Positions 34,396-44,471 of a DNA stretch of 64,000 nucleotides are shown in pieces (within the stretch, counting starts at the first letter, position 1; the number at the start of each line of letters is the position of its first letter). The position numbers and the translations under genes were made by a program. Below the pieces are notes generated by a model that did not search any database, was not told the origin of the DNA, and was given only the letters and a program-made list of their open reading frames with translations. The stretch covers positions 62,001 to 126,000 of the forward strand of contig JAETQI010000004.1 of the NCBI GenBank assembly GCA_021770755.1. The letters are read 5' to 3'. The stretch is from Lachnospiraceae bacterium (GTDB lineage Bacteria; Bacillota; Clostridia; Lachnospirales; Lachnospiraceae).

Positions 34396-34436
34396 ACAGG
34401 TGTATGGATAAGATTGTCTTTTATCCATACACCTGT
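34396..34436. terminator. Perfect 16-bp hairpin between convergent genes
   Basis: ACAGGTGTATGGATAA (34396-34411) pairs perfectly with TTATCCATACACCTGT (34421-34436) over a 9-base loop. It lies between the rightward ATPase cassette and the leftward pepF gene. The T-tail is weak, so it may be a bidirectional terminator or the end of a decayed element. Confidence 0.55.
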
Positions 34437-34457
34437 TTCAATACATAAAGTCGAGTC

Positions 34458-36257
34458 TTACCGCATCAGCTCCGCCAGCTCGTCGATCAGGCTGTCAAAC
34501 AGTTTCAGCGCATCCTCGACTGGCGTCTTTGTCGACATGTCAACGCCAGCGTCTTTTAAGATGGACACGGGATCTTTGGAGCATCCGGCGCTCAGGAAGT
34601 TTTCCTTGTATGCCTTCACAGCAGGCGCTCCTTCGCGCAGGATCTTCTGTGAGAGTGCGATCGCGGCAGAGAAGCCGGTAGCGTACTGGTACACGTAGAA
34701 ATTGTAGAAAAAGTGCGGGATCCGAGCCCACTCCAAGTCGATCTTGGCGTCGTGCACGATATCTTTGCCAAAGTACAGGTCGATCAGGTCGTGGTAGATC
34801 CTGCAGGCAGATTCGGAGTTGATGCTCTCGCCGTTCTGGATCAGCCTGCTCATCCTTAACTCAAATTCCGCAAACATCGTCTGGCGGTAGAGTGTTGTCC
34901 GGAACTGCTCTAAGAAGTAGTTGATGAGGTACGCCCGCTCTTTTTTGTCGGTTGTCTTTTTTAACAGATACTGCATCAGGAGCGCTTCGTTGCAGGTAGA
35001 TGCAACTTCTGCCACAAAGATCGAATAGTCCGCATCCACGACGGGCTGGTTCTTGTTTGAGAGGTAGGAGTGCAGTGCATGTCCCATCTCGTGAGCCGTT
35101 GTAAATTCGCTGTCGAGATTGTTCTTGTAATTTAAGAGCACGTAAGGGTGGATGCGGCATCCGCTCGAGTACGCGCCGCTTCGCTTTCCCTCGTTTTCGT
35201 AGATATCGATCCAGCGGCTGCCAAATCCCTCGTCGAGAAGTGCCACATAGTCGTCGCCGAGAACAGAGAGTGCTTCGCGGATATTTTCCTGTGCCTCTGC
35301 AAATGGGATGTCGCGCTCCGCGTTTGGCACGATCGGTACATACAGGTCATACATGTGGAGTTCATCTGTTTTCAGGAGTTTTTTCCTGAGGCGCACATAC
35401 TTGTACATGGATTCCATATTTTCATGGACGGCATCGATCAGGTTATTGTACACCTGCGGATCGACGTTGTTGGCGTCAAGGGCTGCCTCCAGGGGACTGT
35501 TGTACTTGCGCATCTTGGAAAAGAAGTTGAGTTGTTTCATCTGTGCAGACAGGATCGCGGCAGATGTGTTCTTGTGTTCGGCGTAGGTCTTGTACAGGGA
35601 TTCGAAAGCGTCTTTTCTGACATTCCTGTCATAGTTCTGCATCAGCGGGATGAAGCTTGCATGCGTTACAGGGAGACGGTTGCCCTCGATATCTGTCACC
35701 GAATCATAGGTCATGTCCGCATCGTTCAGAAGGCTGAAGATGTCGTCGGGGGACTGCGCAAGATCACCTGCCGCGGCGAGGATCCGCTCCTCCGCATCAC
35801 TCAGAATGTGTGCCTTTTTGCGCAGAATATCGTTTAAACATCTCCTGTACTGGTTCAGTCCGGGCTGTTTTTCATAAAATGCGTTCAGCACATCGTCCGG
35901 AATCTCGAGGATCTCCGGCTCCGCAAAAGAAAGGGCGGACGAGATCGCCACACAGATACCTGTCGTCTGGTCGCGGAATCCCTGGTAGGTCGTGTTCTTG
36001 GTATTTTCATCGGCTTTTCGGAAGGAATAGTTTGCAAAGCGGTCGAGCGCAACGGTGATCTCATCCTGCAGCTTAAGGAAGCCTAACAGGTTGTCCGCAC
36101 ACTCGCCGAGCTTTCCCTGAAAAGCTTCGGCACGGGGGATCATGCCCTTTATGTGCTCCAGATCCTTTTTCCATTCCTCATCGCTGGCATAGAGATCCTC
36201 GACAGCCCAGGTATATTCCTTTGGGACATCGCTGCGTTTTTCGTAATTTTCATTCAT
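34458..36257 (-). CDS. pepF: Oligoendopeptidase F, M3 zinc metallopeptidase
   Basis: A 599-residue cytoplasmic peptidase. The zinc motif HEMGHALHSYL (H389, E390, H393) and the upstream YSSGCRIHPYVLLNYKNNLD segment are typical of the PepF branch of family M3; the length matches the usual 600. It degrades oligopeptides taken up or produced by protein turnover. The N-terminal part (ENYEKRSDVPKEYTWAVEDL) is the standard M3B opening. AAAAAGGAGAAAG precedes the ATG on the minus strand. It is divergent from addB across a 95-base gap and convergent with the accessory island. Confidence 0.95.
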   Translation of the reverse strand: MNENYEKRSDVPKEYTWAVEDLYASDEEWKKDLEHIKGMIPRAEAFQGKLGECADNLLGFLKLQDEITVALDRFANYSFRKADENTKNTTYQGFRDQTTGICVAISSALSFAEPEILEIPDDVLNAFYEKQPGLNQYRRCLNDILRKKAHILSDAEERILAAAGDLAQSPDDIFSLLNDADMTYDSVTDIEGNRLPVTHASFIPLMQNYDRNVRKDAFESLYKTYAEHKNTSAAILSAQMKQLNFFSKMRKYNSPLEAALDANNVDPQVYNNLIDAVHENMESMYKYVRLRKKLLKTDELHMYDLYVPIVPNAERDIPFAEAQENIREALSVLGDDYVALLDEGFGSRWIDIYENEGKRSGAYSSGCRIHPYVLLNYKNNLDSEFTTAHEMGHALHSYLSNKNQPVVDADYSIFVAEVASTCNEALLMQYLLKKTTDKKERAYLINYFLEQFRTTLYRQTMFAEFELRMSRLIQNGESINSESACRIYHDLIDLYFGKDIVHDAKIDLEWARIPHFFYNFYVYQYATGFSAAIALSQKILREGAPAVKAYKENFLSAGCSKDPVSILKDAGVDMSTKTPVEDALKLFDSLIDELAELMR

Positions 36258-36352
36258 GGTTTCTTTCTCCTTTTTATATTTATCACTTTATTCTATCATT
36301 TTATCTGACATTATGCTAGACTAAAATGTAAAGAGAAATAAGGAGGCAGTCA

Positions 36353-39300
36353 ATGAGTTTAAGGTTTTACGTCGGCGCGTCGGGCTCCGGCAAGAGCTAT
36401 CAGCTATATGATCACATCATCAACGAATCGAAAGAAAATCCCCATGTCAATTATCTGATCGTCGTGCCGGATCAGTTTACGATGCAGACACAGCTTGAGA
36501 TGGTCCGCAGGCATCCAAATAAAGGGATCATGAACATCGATGTTCTCAGCTTTGGCAGACTGTCACACCGTATCTTTGAGGAGGTGGGCGGCAACGACAA
36601 GCCGGTGCTCGACGATACCGGAAAAAGCCTGGTGCTGCGGCGCGTTGCGGCAAGTGTCGAGGATTCGCTTGGCGTCATGAGGCGCAATATCAGAAAGCCC
36701 GGCTATATCAGCGAGGTAAAGTCGGCGCTGTCCGAGTTTATGCAGTATGGCCTTGGCACGAAGGATGTGGAAAAGCTGTGCGCATATGCATCCGGGAGGA
36801 ATGCGCTTGCCTATAAATTAAAGGATCTGCATTTGCTGTATCAGGGTTTTCTGGACTATATCAGCGAGCGCTACATCACGACGGAGGAGACGCTCGATCT
36901 GCTCGGGAAAGTGCTGTCCCGGTCGCGCATCGTGCGGGACAGTGTGATCGCATTTGACGGGTTTACGGGCTTTACGCCGATCCAGTACAATGTTATACAG
37001 GAGCTTATGCTGCAGGCGCGGGAGGTGATCGTGACTGTGACGATGGACGTGCGGGAGGACATCTATGTGCAGGACGGGGAGCAGAAGCTGTTTCACTTAA
37101 GCAAGAAGACGATCCATGATCTGGAAAGACGCTGCAGGGAGGCGGGGGTAAAACGGGAACAGGATGTGATCATAGCGGACGAAGTGGTCTGCCGTTATCA
37201 AAATAATGCCGGCCTGTCGCATCTTGAGCGGGAACTTTTCCGCTATCCGTATCAGGTGTACCAGGGGAAGCAGGAGAGCATCCGCATCTTTGAGGCGTCC
37301 AATCCGAAGGAGGAGCTGCGGCAGGTCTGTCTTGCGATCCGGAGGCTCGTGCGCGAGAAAGGTTACTGTTACCGGGACATTGCGGTGGTGACGGGCGATC
37401 TGGAGCGGTATGGTTTTCTGGCGCGCGAAATGTTCTGTCGATTTGAGATCCCTTTTTATGTAGATCAGACAAACAAGCTGGTCTTAAACCCGTTTATCGA
37501 GTTTATCAGGAGTGCGCTGCTGGTGGTGATACAGGAGTACTCGTATGAGGCGGTGTTCCATTTCCTGCGCTGCGGCATGGCGGGTGTGACGCCGGACGAG
37601 ACGGACAGATTGGAAAATTATTGTCTGGCGACAGGGATCCGCGGCAGGAAGGCGTGGAACAGCAAATTTACCAGACGCCTGAAAAGGCAGGAGGAGGAGG
37701 CAGCGGAGCTTGCCGAGCTGAATGCGGTCCGCGAGAAGGTCACCGCGATGCTCGAACCCCTCATGAGGCGAAAGGAGGAGAAAAAATCGACCGGCAGGGA
37801 GCTGGTGTGCGCGCTGTATGAATTTATTGTCAATGCAGCCATCGAGGAAAAGCTGGCGGCGTATGAGCAGTATTTTACGGAGCAGGGCGATCTGGTGCGG
37901 GCGAAGGAGTATGCGCAGATCTACAGGCTTGTCATGGATCTGCTTGATCAGATCTGCGGCTTGCTGGGTGAGGAGGAACTGGAGATCAGGGAGTTTGCGG
38001 ATATTCTCGATGCGGGCTTTGCCGAGATCAAAGTCGGAACGATCCCTCAGAATGTGGATAAAGTGGTGATCGGTGACATTGAGAGGACGCGTCTGTGCGA
38101 GATCAGGGCACTGTTTTTCATCGGAGTGAATGACGGCATCATACCCAGAAGCGGCGGCACAGGCGGCATCATCTCCGATATTGACAGGGAATTTCTGCAG
38201 GAGTCGGAGTATGAGCTTGCACCGACGCCGCGGCAGCAGATGTATATCCAGCGGCTCTATCTGTATCTGATGATGACGAAGCCGACAGAGCGGTTGTATT
38301 TATCCTATGCAAAAGTGGACAATGAGGGGAAGAGTATCCGGCCGGCGTATCTGGTCAACACTGTCACCAGACTGTTTCCGGACATTGAGATCAGCCAGCC
38401 GCAGCTACGGCCCATGGAGGAGCAGATCGAGTCGCCGGAAGATACACTTGCCTATCTAGTCACACTGCTGCGGCGGTATGCAGCCGACGAGATCGGGGAT
38501 GACAGACGGCTCTTTATCACACTTTATGACACTTATGTCAGAAATGAGCGCTACGCCCCAATCGTGGAGCAGATGAAAAAGGCGGCCTTTTCATACCTCT
38601 CCAATGCGGACCGGAACAGGCTGCCAAGGGAGCTTGCGCGTCTGTTATACGGACAGATCCTTAAAAACAGCATCAGCCGGCTGGAAAAGTTTGCCTCCTG
38701 CGCTTACGCGCATTTTCTGAAATACGGGCTGAGCCTGGAGGAGCGCGGCAAGTACAGCTTTGAGAGTGTGGACATGGGAAATGTGTTCCACGCTGTGCTG
38801 GAGAGCTTTTCTGACAAGATCGCAGGGGAAGGCTATACGTGGTTTGATTTTCCAGCGGAAGTGGGTGAGCGGATCGTCGGGGAATGTCTGGAGGATTATG
38901 CAGTGACTTATGGCGAGACGATCCTGTACAGCAGCAAGCGCAATGAATACATGATCACGCGGATGCGCCGGATCTTAAACCGGACGGTGCAGACGCTGCA
39001 GTACCAGCTCCAGAAAGGCGCGTTCACACCGGAGAGTTTTGAGCTGTCGTTTCAGATGACTTCGGACTTGGATGCGGTGAATATCGCGCTCTCCAGGGAG
39101 GAGCGCATGCAGTTGACCGGGCGCATCGACCGCGTGGACACCTGCCGGAAGGATGACAAACTGTATGTCAAGATTATCGACTACAAGTCCGGGAACCGGA
39201 AATTTGACCTGGCAGCTTTATATTACGGTCTTCAGTTGCAGCTTGTCGTCTATATGAACGCGGCGGTGGAAGTGCTGGAAAAGAAGGATCAGAAAAAGAA

Positions 39301-39847
39301 GGGTGACACGCGTGTCATTCCCGCGGCGATGCTCTACTATCATGTCAGCGACCCGATGACAGAGACAGATAAAGGACAGCCGGACATATCCGAGATCAAC
39401 GAAGCGATCCTGGATGAGCTAAAGATGACAGGGATGGTCAGCGACGACGAGGAAGTGATCAGACTGCTCGACAAAGATTTTGAGACGAAGTCTTGCGTGA
39501 TCCCTGTGGCGAAAAAAAAGGACGGGAGCTTTACGCAGGCATCGTCCGTGCTGTCGGACAAAGATTTCAGGACCATCTCCGACTATGTCAATCATAAGAT
39601 CAGGGAGCTTGGCGTATCGATCCTGGACGGTGATATCGGTTTGAACCCATATGAACAGAAGGGCGGGGAGGCGTGTACATACTGCGATTACAAGAGCGTA
39701 TGCGGCTTTGACAAGAAGCTGGGCGCCGGTCTGGTGCGCCATCTCGAAGAGCTGGATCAGGAGGCTGCGATGGCATGTATCCGCAGAAGTCTTGGCATGG
39801 AAGCATGTACGGATGAGAATGAAGAGCAGGAAGGGGGCAGTTTGTGA
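36353..39847 (+). CDS. addB: ATP-dependent helicase/nuclease subunit B
   Basis: A 1164-residue AddB subunit. Walker A GASGSGKSYQLYDHI lies at the N-terminus. The C-terminal nuclease domain has the PD-(D/E)XK strand VKIIDYKSGNRKFDL and the four iron-sulphur cysteines, one in KFASCAYAHFLKYGL and three in ACTYCDYKSVCGF. AddAB resects double-strand breaks for recombination and degrades unprotected foreign DNA until it meets Chi. AAGGAGG precedes the ATG. The gene overlaps addA by 1 base (TGATG), indicating equal-ratio synthesis. Confidence 0.96.
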   Translation: MSLRFYVGASGSGKSYQLYDHIINESKENPHVNYLIVVPDQFTMQTQLEMVRRHPNKGIMNIDVLSFGRLSHRIFEEVGGNDKPVLDDTGKSLVLRRVAASVEDSLGVMRRNIRKPGYISEVKSALSEFMQYGLGTKDVEKLCAYASGRNALAYKLKDLHLLYQGFLDYISERYITTEETLDLLGKVLSRSRIVRDSVIAFDGFTGFTPIQYNVIQELMLQAREVIVTVTMDVREDIYVQDGEQKLFHLSKKTIHDLERRCREAGVKREQDVIIADEVVCRYQNNAGLSHLERELFRYPYQVYQGKQESIRIFEASNPKEELRQVCLAIRRLVREKGYCYRDIAVVTGDLERYGFLAREMFCRFEIPFYVDQTNKLVLNPFIEFIRSALLVVIQEYSYEAVFHFLRCGMAGVTPDETDRLENYCLATGIRGRKAWNSKFTRRLKRQEEEAAELAELNAVREKVTAMLEPLMRRKEEKKSTGRELVCALYEFIVNAAIEEKLAAYEQYFTEQGDLVRAKEYAQIYRLVMDLLDQICGLLGEEELEIREFADILDAGFAEIKVGTIPQNVDKVVIGDIERTRLCEIRALFFIGVNDGIIPRSGGTGGIISDIDREFLQESEYELAPTPRQQMYIQRLYLYLMMTKPTERLYLSYAKVDNEGKSIRPAYLVNTVTRLFPDIEISQPQLRPMEEQIESPEDTLAYLVTLLRRYAADEIGDDRRLFITLYDTYVRNERYAPIVEQMKKAAFSYLSNADRNRLPRELARLLYGQILKNSISRLEKFASCAYAHFLKYGLSLEERGKYSFESVDMGNVFHAVLESFSDKIAGEGYTWFDFPAEVGERIVGECLEDYAVTYGETILYSSKRNEYMITRMRRILNRTVQTLQYQLQKGAFTPESFELSFQMTSDLDAVNIALSREERMQLTGRIDRVDTCRKDDKLYVKIIDYKSGNRKFDLAALYYGLQLQLVVYMNAAVEVLEKKDQKKKGDTRVIPAAMLYYHVSDPMTETDKGQPDISEINEAILDELKMTGMVSDDEEVIRLLDKDFETKSCVIPVAKKKDGSFTQASSVLSDKDFRTISDYVNHKIRELGVSILDGDIGLNPYEQKGGEACTYCDYKSVCGFDKKLGAGLVRHLEELDQEAAMACIRRSLGMEACTDENEEQEGGSL

Positions 39848-42800
39848 TGGCGATGCATTTTACACCGGACCAGCAGCGTGTCATTGACACCAGAAATTCA
39901 AATATCCTCGTATCGGCGGCGGCTGGGAGCGGCAAGACGGCCGTCCTGGTGGAGCGCATCATTCAGATGATCACGGATGAAGAGCGCGGGATCAAGCCTG
40001 TCGATATCGACCGGCTCCTGATCGTGACATTTACCTCCGCGGCGGCAGCGCAGATGCGGGAGCGTATCAGCAGGGCGGTATCCCAGAAACTGGAGGAAAA
40101 TCCGGAGAGCGAGCATTTGCAGAGACAGGCGTCCCTGATCCACAATGCGCAGATCACCACGATCGATTCTTTCTGCCTGTTTGTGATCCGCAATAATTTT
40201 AATGAGATCGGTCTTGACCCGGCGTTTCGCGTGGCGGATGAGAGCGAGGTCAAGATGCTGGAGGCAGATGTGATGGGCAGGCTTTTGGAGCAGGCACACA
40301 CAGAGCCGACAGAGCGCTTTCTGCATTTCATCGAGAGTTACAGTACAGGGACGAATGAGAAAAAGATCGAGGAGGCGATCCTGCGGCTGTATCATTTTTC
40401 CATGAGCTATCCGTTTCCGGAGGAGTGGCTTGCGGAGAGGCTGGAGGATTACAGGATCAGTGATGTCAGCGAGCTTCCTGATAAAAAGTGGTTCCAGTGC
40501 GCGCTCGCCTATATCCGCACGATCCTGCAGGAGTGCAGGGACAGACTGGATCAGGCGCTGGCGATCGCACACGGTGCGGGCGGGCCGGCACAGTACGCGG
40601 AAAATCTCACAGCGGATATCGGGTTGATCGAGAGACTGCTGTGCGTGTCGGGCTATGACGAATTATATGATCTCTTTACATACTCCTCCTTTGGCAGACT
40701 CCCGGCAAAGAAGATGGAAGGAGTCGACCCGGTTCTAAAGGATATGGTGAAGGCGATACGCGACGATGTAAAGAAAAATGTCGCCGATCTCAAAAAATTC
40801 CTGTTTCAGATATCGGTGGAGGATACCCTGAACGATATGGCAGCCTGTCAGGAGGCTGTCGAGGAGCTTGTGTCGCTCACACTCACGTTCAAGCAGATGC
40901 TCGACCAGTCCAAACGGGATAAAAACGTGATCGATTTCTCGGACATGGAGCACTTAGCGCTGCAGATCCTGTTAAAAAAAGATGCGGACGGACAGGTGGT
41001 GCCGTCAAGCACAGCACTGGAGCTGCAGGACTATTTCGAGGAGATCATGATCGACGAGTATCAGGATTCCAATGAGGTGCAGGAGCTGCTGTTAAAGTGC
41101 ATATCCGGTGAGGGCAAGGGGCGGTTCAACCGTTTTATGGTGGGCGATGTCAAGCAGAGTATCTACAAATTCCGCCTGGCGAGGCCGGAGATCTTTATGG
41201 AAAAATATGACACATATGTCATCAATGATGATGCAGCCAGGAATGTCAGGATCGATCTGAGCATGAATTTCAGGAGCCGCCGGGAAGTGACGGACTCGAC
41301 AAATTTCCTGTGCAGTCAGTTGATGACGGCAAAGGTCGGCAATGTCGAGTACGACGACAGGGCGGCGCTGTACGTGGGGGCTTCTTACCCGGAGCCGGAG
41401 CAGAACGGTGAAAACGATATCTACCGCACGGAGCTGATGATCGCGACGCCGGATTCCCTTCTGATGCAGGAGGACGATGAGACAGACAATGGCGGGACAC
41501 AAAAGTACTCCGAGAAGGAGATCGAGGCGGTGATGGCAGCGGAGCGCATCCGTCAGCTTGTCGGGCATTTTCCGGTCACGGATGCGGCGACAGGAGAGAC
41601 GAGAGCGGCAAAATATTCGGACATCGTCCTCCTTTTCAGGGCGACGGCAGGCTGGGATGAGGATTTCAGACGGATCCTGTCCGAGCGGGGGATCCCGGTG
41701 CATGTCACCAGCAGGGCAGGGTATTTTGAGACGCTCGAGATCCAGGGGATCGTCAATTTTCTGCGCGTGCTCGACAATCCGCTGCAGGACGTTGCGCTCT
41801 TTGGCGTGCTAAAGCTGCCGTATTTTGACTTTTCGGAGGCAGAGATCACCTATATCCGGTGCTTTGTGCGGGATCTGCTCGAGAGACAGGCACAAGAGGA
41901 AGATAGAAAGTCTGCAAAGAGACTATTTTTATATGAACAGATCGGACTGTATTATAAGGTGCTGTACTGTCCGGAAGCGTATGAGAAATCTGACGGCGCT
42001 TGTACACTGAATCCGGCTGACAGAGAACTGGCAGAGGAAAATGCCGTAAGCCGTGCTAAGCTGGAACGATTTCTCTCGATGATCACCAAATACCGTCAGA
42101 AGGTCGCGTACACTCCGATCAAGGAGCTTCTGCAGCAGTTGATCACGGACACTGCCTACGATGCCTATGTGGGTTCCATGCCGGGAGGCGACCAGCGGAT
42201 CGCCAATATCGGGCTGCTGCTCGAGAAGGCAGGCGCCTTTCAGAATACCAGTTTTTACGGGTTGTTTCATTTTATACGCTATCTCGAGACCATACAGGAG
42301 CAGGAGGTCGACTTTGGGGAGGCGAACATCCTGGACGAGAGTGCGGACGTTGTGCGCATCATGACGATCCACAAGAGCAAGGGACTGGAATTTCCGATCT
42401 GTTTCGTCTGCGGCCTGTCCAAGCAGTTCAACCAGATGGATATGAGACAGAGTATCCTGATGGACGTGGAGCTTGGCATCGGTGTGGATTACATCGATCC
42501 GGAGCTTCGGCTGAAACGCAGGACCATGCGCAAAAATGTGGTGGCGCAGCGCATGAAGGAGGATACGCGCGGCGAGGATCTGCGCGTGCTCTATGTGGCG
42601 CTCACGCGGGCGAAGGAAAAGCTGATCCTGACCGGTTTTGTCAGCGATCTGGACCGGAAGATCGCAGACGATCTGTACCTGACGATGGAGTCCGCAGAGA
42701 AGCTGCCGTATTCCGTGCTGATGGGTGCCGCTTCCTATATGGATATGATCCTGGCGGCGCTGATCCGGCATGACTGTATGCAGGCGCTGCTGGAGGAGAG

Positions 42801-43770
42801 GGGATATGAGTATATCAGGCATCCATTGCCTTACAGGGATGTCCCGTTCGAAATACGATTGTATCGGGAGGCAGAGCATCGGGCGGAGAAGCTCAAATGG
42901 CAGGTGAAGGGGCAGGGCAGGGCGATCGCGCTGGAGCGAGAGCTTGCGGAAATGGCAGGCGCAGAGGAGAGCGCTTTCAGGCAGGCGCTTCATTTTGTCT
43001 ATCCACACAAGGATCTGGAAGGGCTTACCGTCAAGACGACTGTGTCCGAGCTGAAAAAGGCATCCTACGAGGAGGCATTTGCAGAGTCCGTGGAACTGGT
43101 TGCGATGCCGCGGGAGCACTATATTCCCGGCTTTGCTACCGGGATGATCCCGGAAATGACAGAAGTGTCAGAGGATGCAGGGCATCCAGCGGGGGCGCAG
43201 TCAGGGATCCAGTACGGTACAGCCGTTCACAAGATCATGGAGATGCTCTCTTTTTCCGAGAAGCTCCGCGTCGAAAATGCGGGCGCTGCAGCGGGTGCAG
43301 ATGAAGGCAATACCAGAAAGCGCCTTTATGCGGTACTAAAAAGCGAGCAGGAACAATGGATCGGCGAGGGAAGAGCCACAAAAGAGGAGCTTGCCTGTGT
43401 CAGCATGAACAGACTGACCTGCTTTTTCCAGTCACGCCTGTCACAGCGAATGATCGCCGCAAACCTGAGAAATGAACTCTTTAAGGAGCAGCCTTTTGTG
43501 CTTGGGATCAGTGCTGACAAGTTAAAACCATGTTTTCCACCGACGGAGACCGTGTTGATCCAGGGCGTCATCGATGTGTTTTTTTATGAAAATGATGAGA
43601 TTGTGCTTGCAGACTACAAGACAGATAAGGTAAGCTGTAAGGAGGAACTGATCACGCGATACCAGACACAGCTTGACTACTACCAGATGGCACTCGAACA
43701 GATCACGGGAAAAAAGGTAAAGGAGCGGTATCTGTATTCGTTTTATCTGCAGGAGGAGATTGATGTTTGA
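39847..43770 (+). CDS. addA: ATP-dependent helicase/nuclease subunit A
   Basis: A 1307-residue UvrD-type helicase with nuclease domain. Motif I is VSAAAGSGKTAVLVERI, motif II MIDEYQDSNEVQ, then GDVKQSIYKFRLARPEIF and IMTIHKSKGLEFPICFVCGL. The C-terminal nuclease strand is IVLADYKTDKV. The start ATG 39847 overlaps the addB stop; the in-frame GTG at 39844 is less likely. The length is close to the AddA norm of about 1230-1300. Works with AddB in break repair. The 3' end overlaps the HAD phosphatase gene by 8 bases. Confidence 0.96.
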   Translation: MAMHFTPDQQRVIDTRNSNILVSAAAGSGKTAVLVERIIQMITDEERGIKPVDIDRLLIVTFTSAAAAQMRERISRAVSQKLEENPESEHLQRQASLIHNAQITTIDSFCLFVIRNNFNEIGLDPAFRVADESEVKMLEADVMGRLLEQAHTEPTERFLHFIESYSTGTNEKKIEEAILRLYHFSMSYPFPEEWLAERLEDYRISDVSELPDKKWFQCALAYIRTILQECRDRLDQALAIAHGAGGPAQYAENLTADIGLIERLLCVSGYDELYDLFTYSSFGRLPAKKMEGVDPVLKDMVKAIRDDVKKNVADLKKFLFQISVEDTLNDMAACQEAVEELVSLTLTFKQMLDQSKRDKNVIDFSDMEHLALQILLKKDADGQVVPSSTALELQDYFEEIMIDEYQDSNEVQELLLKCISGEGKGRFNRFMVGDVKQSIYKFRLARPEIFMEKYDTYVINDDAARNVRIDLSMNFRSRREVTDSTNFLCSQLMTAKVGNVEYDDRAALYVGASYPEPEQNGENDIYRTELMIATPDSLLMQEDDETDNGGTQKYSEKEIEAVMAAERIRQLVGHFPVTDAATGETRAAKYSDIVLLFRATAGWDEDFRRILSERGIPVHVTSRAGYFETLEIQGIVNFLRVLDNPLQDVALFGVLKLPYFDFSEAEITYIRCFVRDLLERQAQEEDRKSAKRLFLYEQIGLYYKVLYCPEAYEKSDGACTLNPADRELAEENAVSRAKLERFLSMITKYRQKVAYTPIKELLQQLITDTAYDAYVGSMPGGDQRIANIGLLLEKAGAFQNTSFYGLFHFIRYLETIQEQEVDFGEANILDESADVVRIMTIHKSKGLEFPICFVCGLSKQFNQMDMRQSILMDVELGIGVDYIDPELRLKRRTMRKNVVAQRMKEDTRGEDLRVLYVALTRAKEKLILTGFVSDLDRKIADDLYLTMESAEKLPYSVLMGAASYMDMILAALIRHDCMQALLEERGYEYIRHPLPYRDVPFEIRLYREAEHRAEKLKWQVKGQGRAIALERELAEMAGAEESAFRQALHFVYPHKDLEGLTVKTTVSELKKASYEEAFAESVELVAMPREHYIPGFATGMIPEMTEVSEDAGHPAGAQSGIQYGTAVHKIMEMLSFSEKLRVENAGAAAGADEGNTRKRLYAVLKSEQEQWIGEGRATKEELACVSMNRLTCFFQSRLSQRMIAANLRNELFKEQPFVLGISADKLKPCFPPTETVLIQGVIDVFFYENDEIVLADYKTDKVSCKEELITRYQTQLDYYQMALEQITGKKVKERYLYSFYLQEEIDV

Positions 43771-44428
43771 TTATATTTTATTTGACCTGGACGGCACGCT
43801 GACAGACCCAAAGCTTGGGATCACAAGCTCGGTGCAGTATGCCCTGCGGGCGCTTGGCATAGAGGAGCCCTCGCTCGATAAACTGGAGCCTTTTATCGGA
43901 CCGCCGCTGGCGGACAGCTTTCAGGAATTCTATGGTCTGAATGAGGAACAGACCGCGGCGGCGATCGCCAAGTACCGCGAGCGGTTTAACGATCAGGGAA
44001 TCTATGAGAATGAGATCTATCCGGGGATCGCACCCATGCTTGCGGCGCTCAGGGCGGCCGGGAAAAAGCTCTCGATCGCGTCGAGCAAGCCCACACCGTT
44101 TGTCGAGAGGATCCTTGATCATTTTGCCATCAGAATGTATTTTGACTATATCGTCGGCAGCAACATGGACGAAACGCGCGGCAAAAAGGAGGAAGTCGTC
44201 GAGGAGGCGCTGCGGCAGATGCTGCCCGCCGGAATGACGCCCGCGGAGAAAAGGGCGGCTGTGGCGATGGTGGGCGACCGCAGGTTTGATATCGAAGGGG
44301 CAAAGGAACACGGGATCACATCGGTCGGAGTGTCCTTTGGATATGCGCCGGAGGGAGAGCTCGAGCAGGCGGGAGCGGATCATATCGTTGGTACGGTGGA
44401 GGCGCTGGCGGAATTGCTGATGAAGTAA
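43763..44428 (+). CDS. HAD-superfamily hydrolase, phosphoglycolate phosphatase type
   Basis: A 221-residue HAD hydrolase of subfamily IA. Motif I is FDLDGTLTDPKLGI, motif II sits in LSIASSKPTPFVERIL, motif III lysine in RGKKEEVV, and motif IV in VAMVGDRRFDIEGAKEHGI. The small helical cap follows motif I. The best match is to the Gph/PgpB-like phosphatases often called 5'-nucleotidase or phosphoglycolate phosphatase; the substrate is not certain. AGGAGGAG precedes ATG 43763, and the start lies inside the end of addA. Confidence 0.9.
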   Translation: MFDYILFDLDGTLTDPKLGITSSVQYALRALGIEEPSLDKLEPFIGPPLADSFQEFYGLNEEQTAAAIAKYRERFNDQGIYENEIYPGIAPMLAALRAAGKKLSIASSKPTPFVERILDHFAIRMYFDYIVGSNMDETRGKKEEVVEEALRQMLPAGMTPAEKRAAVAMVGDRRFDIEGAKEHGITSVGVSFGYAPEGELEQAGADHIVGTVEALAELLMK

Positions 44429-44471
44429 TCCTGACAGGGTGTCGATAATGGAAGAGGGAGTGTGGATAAGT

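Noticed and set aside
34320-34446. Open stretch LAELRIKLDVDDTMKEKIEQ and on after the gene scar
   Set aside because: It resembles a small charged helical protein, but only a CTG could start it and it ends inside the perfect hairpin; treated as non-coding or a remnant.
41929-43119. 396-residue minus-strand open frame inside addA
   Set aside because: addA has all helicase motifs here; the antisense frame has no recognisable domain.
36353-43770. addB-addA as a defence novelty
   Set aside because: These are standard recombination-repair genes in Clostridia with normal motifs and order; nothing unusual was seen.
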